A DNA stretch of 64,000 nucleotides from Bradyrhizobium oligotrophicum S58 (GTDB lineage: Bacteria > Pseudomonadota > Alphaproteobacteria > Rhizobiales > Xanthobacteraceae), in assembly GCF_000344805.1 (NCBI RefSeq), contig NC_020453.1, positions 4,621,001-4,685,000 of the forward strand. Reading direction: 5' to 3'. The notes under the pieces were generated by a model that made no database searches, had not been told where the DNA came from, and worked only from the letters and a program-made list of their open reading frames with translations. Position 1 is the first letter of the stretch. Each line of letters starts with the position of its first letter. A program made the position numbers and the translations under genes. Positions 60,821 to 64,000 of the stretch are shown in pieces.

Positions 60821-62542
60821 ATGACGACCACCACCCGAAGCCCTCTGGGAGCCGCGTTCCGCGCCTGCTTCCCCGCGCTCACCGCGACCTTCGTGCTCAG
60901 CCTCTTCATCAATGCGAGCATGTTGGCCTCGCCGCTCTATTCCATGCAGGTCTACGACCGGGTCCTCACCAGCCGCAATCTCGGCACGCTGGTCATGCTG
61001 ACGCTCATCGTCGGCGTTTTCCTGGTGCTGTACGGGGTGCTCGAATTCGCCCGCTCGGGCGTGCTGGCGCGCGCCGGCGTCCAGTTCGAGGGCACGCTGC
61101 GCCACCCGCTGTTCGAGACGATGATGAAGGCCGAGCTGTCCCCGCGGCATCGCTTCGGCCAGCAGATCATCCGCGACGCCGAGACCGTCCGCGACTGCAT
61201 CTCCAGCGGCACGGCGGCCATCGCCTGCGATCTGCCATGGACCCCCGTCTTCGTCGCGCTCTGCTTCCTGCAGCACGCCTATCTCGGCATCCTGTCGCTG
61301 CTCGGCGCGATCGTGCTGTTCTCGCTGGCGCTGTTCACCGAATTCTACACGCGCGCCAGCGTCGAGCGCACCAATGCGCTGGCCAATGAGGCCTCGCGCT
61401 TCGTCGCGGCGGCGCTGCGCAATGGCGAGGTCGTGCGCGGCCTCGGCATGGGCGACATCGTGATGGACCGCTGGAGCTGCCGGCAGTCGGCGATGGTCGA
61501 TGCCCATAGCACGCTGGTCGAGCGCGGCGCCGCAATGCATTCGGTGACCAAGTTCGCGCGCATGGCGGTGCAGACCTCCCTGCTCTGCATCGGCGCCTGG
61601 CTTGCCATCGAGCAGCAGATCTCACCCGGCGCGATGATGGCGACGTCGATCATCATGGGACGTGCCTTGGCGCCGGTCGAGCAGGTCGTCGGCCAGTGGA
61701 AGCGCATCATCGCGTTCCGCTCCGCCTATCGCCGGCTGGACGAGCTGTTCCAGGCGCTGCCGGTCACGGCTGCGCCGACGGCGCTGCCTACGCCGCGCGG
61801 CGACATCGACGTCGAGAACGCGGTGGTGTGGCCGCCGGCCGCCGGCCGCCCCTCGGTCAAGGGCGTCAGCTTCTCGCTCAAGGCCGGCGAGAGCCTCGCC
61901 ATCGTCGGCGCCTCGGCCAGCGGCAAGTCGAGCATGGCGCGCGCCATGGCCGGCGTCTGGCCTCTGCGCGAAGGCGTGATCCGGATCGACAGCGCCGCCT
62001 ACAGCCAGTGGGACCAGAACCGGCTCGGCAAGCATATCGGCTACCTGCCGCAGGACATCGAGCTGTTCTCGGGCACGGTTGCCGACAACATCGCGCGTCT
62101 CGCCAAGGTCGACGAGCCGGCGGTGGTGGCTGCTGCAAAGGCCGCCGGCGCGCACGAGGTCATTCTGCGCCTGCCCAATGGCTACGACACGCCGATCGGC
62201 GAAGGCGGCGTGGCGCTGTCCGGCGGCATGCGCCAGCGCGTCGGCCTTGCCCGCGCGCTCTACGGCGATCCGCGGCTGCTGATCCTCGACGAGCCGAACT
62301 CCAATCTCGATGAGGACGGCGAGCGGGCGCTGGCCCATGCCATGGCCCAGGCGAAGGCCGCGGGCCGCACCGTGATCGTCGTCACGCACCGTCCGCAACT
62401 TCTGGCGCATGTTGACCGCATCATGGTGATGGCCTTCGGCAAGACGCTGGCATTCGGTCCGCGCGACGAGGTGATCGCCAAGATGCGCGGCCAGCGAGTC
62501 GTCGTCGCCCACGACCGGGCAACGGCCAGCGCCGCGGCCTGA
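60821..62542 (+). CDS. Type I secretion ABC transporter/permease (PrtD-type)
   Basis: 573 residues. N-terminal half has six membrane segments (ALTATFVLSLFINASMLASP, VYDRVLTSRNLGTLVMLTLI, and others), with PLYSMQVYDRVLTSRN typical of PrtD/HasD. The C-terminal ATPase domain has Walker A GASASGKSS near residue 370, signature LSGGMRQR, and Walker B LLILDEPNSNLDEDG. No N-terminal C39 protease domain, so substrates have a C-terminal signal. It should work with the HlyD-type adaptor at 57598. An Ala/Pro-rich exported protein gene follows; it has a Sec signal and is not an obvious type I substrate. Confidence 0.92.
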   Translation: MTTTTRSPLGAAFRACFPALTATFVLSLFINASMLASPLYSMQVYDRVLTSRNLGTLVMLTLIVGVFLVLYGVLEFARSGVLARAGVQFEGTLRHPLFETMMKAELSPRHRFGQQIIRDAETVRDCISSGTAAIACDLPWTPVFVALCFLQHAYLGILSLLGAIVLFSLALFTEFYTRASVERTNALANEASRFVAAALRNGEVVRGLGMGDIVMDRWSCRQSAMVDAHSTLVERGAAMHSVTKFARMAVQTSLLCIGAWLAIEQQISPGAMMATSIIMGRALAPVEQVVGQWKRIIAFRSAYRRLDELFQALPVTAAPTALPTPRGDIDVENAVVWPPAAGRPSVKGVSFSLKAGESLAIVGASASGKSSMARAMAGVWPLREGVIRIDSAAYSQWDQNRLGKHIGYLPQDIELFSGTVADNIARLAKVDEPAVVAAAKAAGAHEVILRLPNGYDTPIGEGGVALSGGMRQRVGLARALYGDPRLLILDEPNSNLDEDGERALAHAMAQAKAAGRTVIVVTHRPQLLAHVDRIMVMAFGKTLAFGPRDEVIAKMRGQRVVVAHDRATASAAA

Positions 62543-62586
62543 AGCCACCTGTGCAGTTTACAGCCAGCCGTTCGAAGGAGCCCGCC

Positions 62587-63333
62587 ATGATCAAGTTCGC
62601 ACCGCGCTCGACCACCATGCAGTTGGCGGTCGCAGCCGCCGTCCTGATGCCCATGTCCGCTTTCGCGGAGACGCCGATGACCGCGCGGCAGATGTTGGCC
62701 CACGCACAGACGCAAGCCCTGAACGTTCCCGGTGACTTCAAGAAGCCCGCGCTGGAGCCGGACCGCAGCGAAAAGAGCGTCGGGGCAACCATCGATGCGC
62801 CCTCGATCGGCGCCGCCATCGCCGCCCCGCTTCCGGTGATCGAGCCGCCGGCGCCGATAGCGCCTCCCGCCGCAACGCTCACGGCTCTGGCAACACCCAT
62901 CGCAGCACCGGAAGCAGCCTCGCCCCAGAGCCGCAACAATGCGCTCACCGCCGTCGCGCCGGCTGCCGACACGGTCAAGGCATCGAATGCCATGGTCGCG
63001 ATGCCGCCCGTGGCAGCCAGCATCGCCGAGACCCCGCCCGCGGCACCGGTTGCAGCGCCCGTCACAGCCGTTGCCTCACCTGCTGCGGCACCTGCACAGC
63101 CCACTCTGCCAGCTGCGACAACAACGGAGACGCCCCGGATGCAAGCGGTGACGACGTCGTCCTCCGAAAAGCTCGCGCATGCACAGCGTCAACCGGCCCC
63201 AGCGCGGCCGGCCCGCAAGTCCGTCGCGAAATCGTCCAGCCGGAGCGACGATGCGGCCATCAACACGCAGATCTCCCGCATCATGCGCCGGCCGGAGGTG
63301 CAGTCACTGATGTCGCAATATGGCTTGGACTGA
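62587..63333 (+). CDS. Ala/Pro-rich exported protein
   Basis: 248 residues, ATG at 62587 with GAAGGAG upstream. Signal peptide about 27 residues (MPMSAFAETP). The body is low-complexity, rich in Ala, Pro, Thr and Val (PVIEPPAPIAPPAATLTALA and similar), and probably disordered. The last ~40 residues are basic and end in ISRIMRRPEVQSLMSQYGLD, which looks folded. It is 44 bases after the T1SS ABC gene. It could be a periplasmic linker protein. No family recognised. Confidence 0.65.
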   Translation: MIKFAPRSTTMQLAVAAAVLMPMSAFAETPMTARQMLAHAQTQALNVPGDFKKPALEPDRSEKSVGATIDAPSIGAAIAAPLPVIEPPAPIAPPAATLTALATPIAAPEAASPQSRNNALTAVAPAADTVKASNAMVAMPPVAASIAETPPAAPVAAPVTAVASPAAAPAQPTLPAATTTETPRMQAVTTSSSEKLAHAQRQPAPARPARKSVAKSSSRSDDAAINTQISRIMRRPEVQSLMSQYGLD

Positions 63334-63390
63334 AGACGAGCGCTGCCGGACGACGGACGCGATCCGCGTTCCGTCCGGCGGAGCTTGCGA

Positions 63391-63753
63391 TCATTTGGCG
63401 GGGTCGAACATGCACTGCAGTGTCGGCCTGGCGATCCGGGTGAAGGTCGGGCCGATCTCCGCCTGTTTGGCGGGCGACACCCAATCGGTCTCGATCGTCG
63501 GGACACCGGTTTCGCTGATTCCGCGCAGCAGCGCCTCGCGCAGGTCTGCGTCCTCGACAACCGCGGCCGCATGGTCGTGCAGGCAGGAGCATACGGCCTC
63601 GGGATGCGCCCACCGTCCGAGCATATGAGGCACACATTGACGAACGAATTCTCCGCGCAGGTCGGGCAACCGGGCCGTCGGCCGCGCATCGGCGGGAGAC
63701 CAGGAGAGGCCGGAGAGGACGGCTAGCGCCGCAACACCCAGTCGAAAAAGCAT
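63391..63753 (-). CDS. Small exported cysteine-containing protein
   Basis: 120 residues, ATG at 63753. Signal peptide about 23 residues (ending SPADARPT). The mature part has four Cys (RQCVPHML, AVCSCLHDHA, LQCMFDP) in an exported, probably disulfide-bonded domain; the CSCLHDHA stretch could bind metal. The longer frame to 63831 has no signal-peptide character. Function unknown. It converges on the Ala/Pro-rich protein gene. Confidence 0.65.
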   Translation of the reverse strand: MLFRLGVAALAVLSGLSWSPADARPTARLPDLRGEFVRQCVPHMLGRWAHPEAVCSCLHDHAAAVVEDADLREALLRGISETGVPTIETDWVSPAKQAEIGPTFTRIARPTLQCMFDPAK

Positions 63754-64000
63754 GGTGGACCGCTGATCCCAGGGGCTTGTTGTGTGTTCTTGTGATGTGC
63801 GCCGGGTTGAACCACGCAATGAGGCTCGCACTTCCGCCTACCTACGCTTCATAACCATTTCACGTTTCAACGGGGCTGCGGCACAAGCCAAAAATGGTTT
63901 CGTGGCCGACGGCTTTGTTTCATGCAGCAGGTCTGACGACACAAAATACAACCATTGAGAGAGTCAAAGTCAAGACTCAAACAGGGCGCGATGCTGACAC
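63754..64000. other. Upstream region, cut by window edge
   Basis: About 250 bases with no coding frame. A TTGA-N5-TCAA sequence at 63955-63967 has the wrong spacing for a FixK/FNR box. Nothing else seen. Confidence 0.4.

Noticed and set aside
63955..63967. TTGA-N5-TCAA near the right edge, FNR-like
   Set aside because: Spacing of 5 instead of 6 bases between half-sites, so it is not a FixK/FNR box.
1..64000. tRNA, rRNA, CRISPR, insertion sequences, prophage
   Set aside because: No sequence resembling any of these was seen; no transposase, integrase or spaced repeats with spacers were found.

Overview
The window reads as a chromosomal stretch of a Bradyrhizobium-like alphaproteobacterium (Nitrobacteraceae). 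This is inferred from the gene content and signals, not from a database search. The DNA is GC-rich throughout. It carries a GlnII-type glutamine synthetase diverging from a DUF2735 gene, an HWE-family histidine kinase, a DUF6894 protein, FixK/FNR-type boxes, EcfG-like general-stress promoters (GGAAC, 16-17 nt, GTT), several LIV-type transport genes, and intergenic palindromic repeats of a kind I recall from Bradyrhizobium. I see no tRNA, rRNA, CRISPR array, insertion sequence or prophage.

Layout. 1-2.6 kb: the start of a secreted DUF2066 protein (cut by the window edge), a CusF-like periplasmic protein, a gene-free stretch, and 3-hydroxybutyryl-CoA dehydrogenase. 2.7-7.9 kb: a LysR regulator divergent from an operon of an AAHS-type transporter, two equally long amidohydrolases and a Rieske protein, probably for uptake and breakdown of an aromatic or related acid. 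7.9-12.4 kb: a stress-type block of small membrane and secreted proteins, a PQQ-type sugar dehydrogenase lipoprotein, a DUF72 protein and a DUF4142 protein, with two EcfG-like promoters. 12.8-22.8 kb: a Crp/Fnr regulator, a CMD-like/PAS/HWE kinase, small secreted or membrane proteins, a HAD phosphatase, an HD hydrolase and a c-type cytochrome. 22.8-26.4 kb (minus strand): aminotransferase, M20 deacylase and D-2-hydroxyacid dehydrogenase in one operon. 26.6-32.2 kb: a soluble FIST-domain chemoreceptor, a LysR regulator, an FMN reductase and small proteins.

32.2-39.7 kb is one minus-strand operon in the order sfnG-like monooxygenase, livG, livH, livM, substrate-binding protein, livF, SfnB/DszC-like flavoprotein. 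It looks like a dimethyl-sulfone or related organosulfur uptake and oxidation unit. The next 1.5 kb has no gene but holds three strong inverted repeats. 41.2-49.9 kb: DUF982-like and DUF2778 proteins, DUF1810, a PsiF-repeat protein, a hybrid histidine kinase, an ABC-F ATPase, a haem protein behind a FixK-type promoter, and glnII behind a sigma-54 promoter. 49.9-57.5 kb: DUF2735, tyrosine phosphatase, SGNH hydrolase, SDR, a DUF2161 nuclease-fold protein, GNAT, PaaI-type thioesterase, a second M20 deacylase and two tiny coupled genes. 57.6-63.8 kb: a type I secretion system whose adaptor and ABC genes are separated by an opposite-strand gene for a membrane/ferredoxin/degenerate-cyclase fusion, followed by an Ala/Pro-rich exported protein.

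Most starts were moved inward from the longest open frame to a start codon with a Shine-Dalgarno sequence. Function calls rest on motifs and family resemblance recognised by eye.
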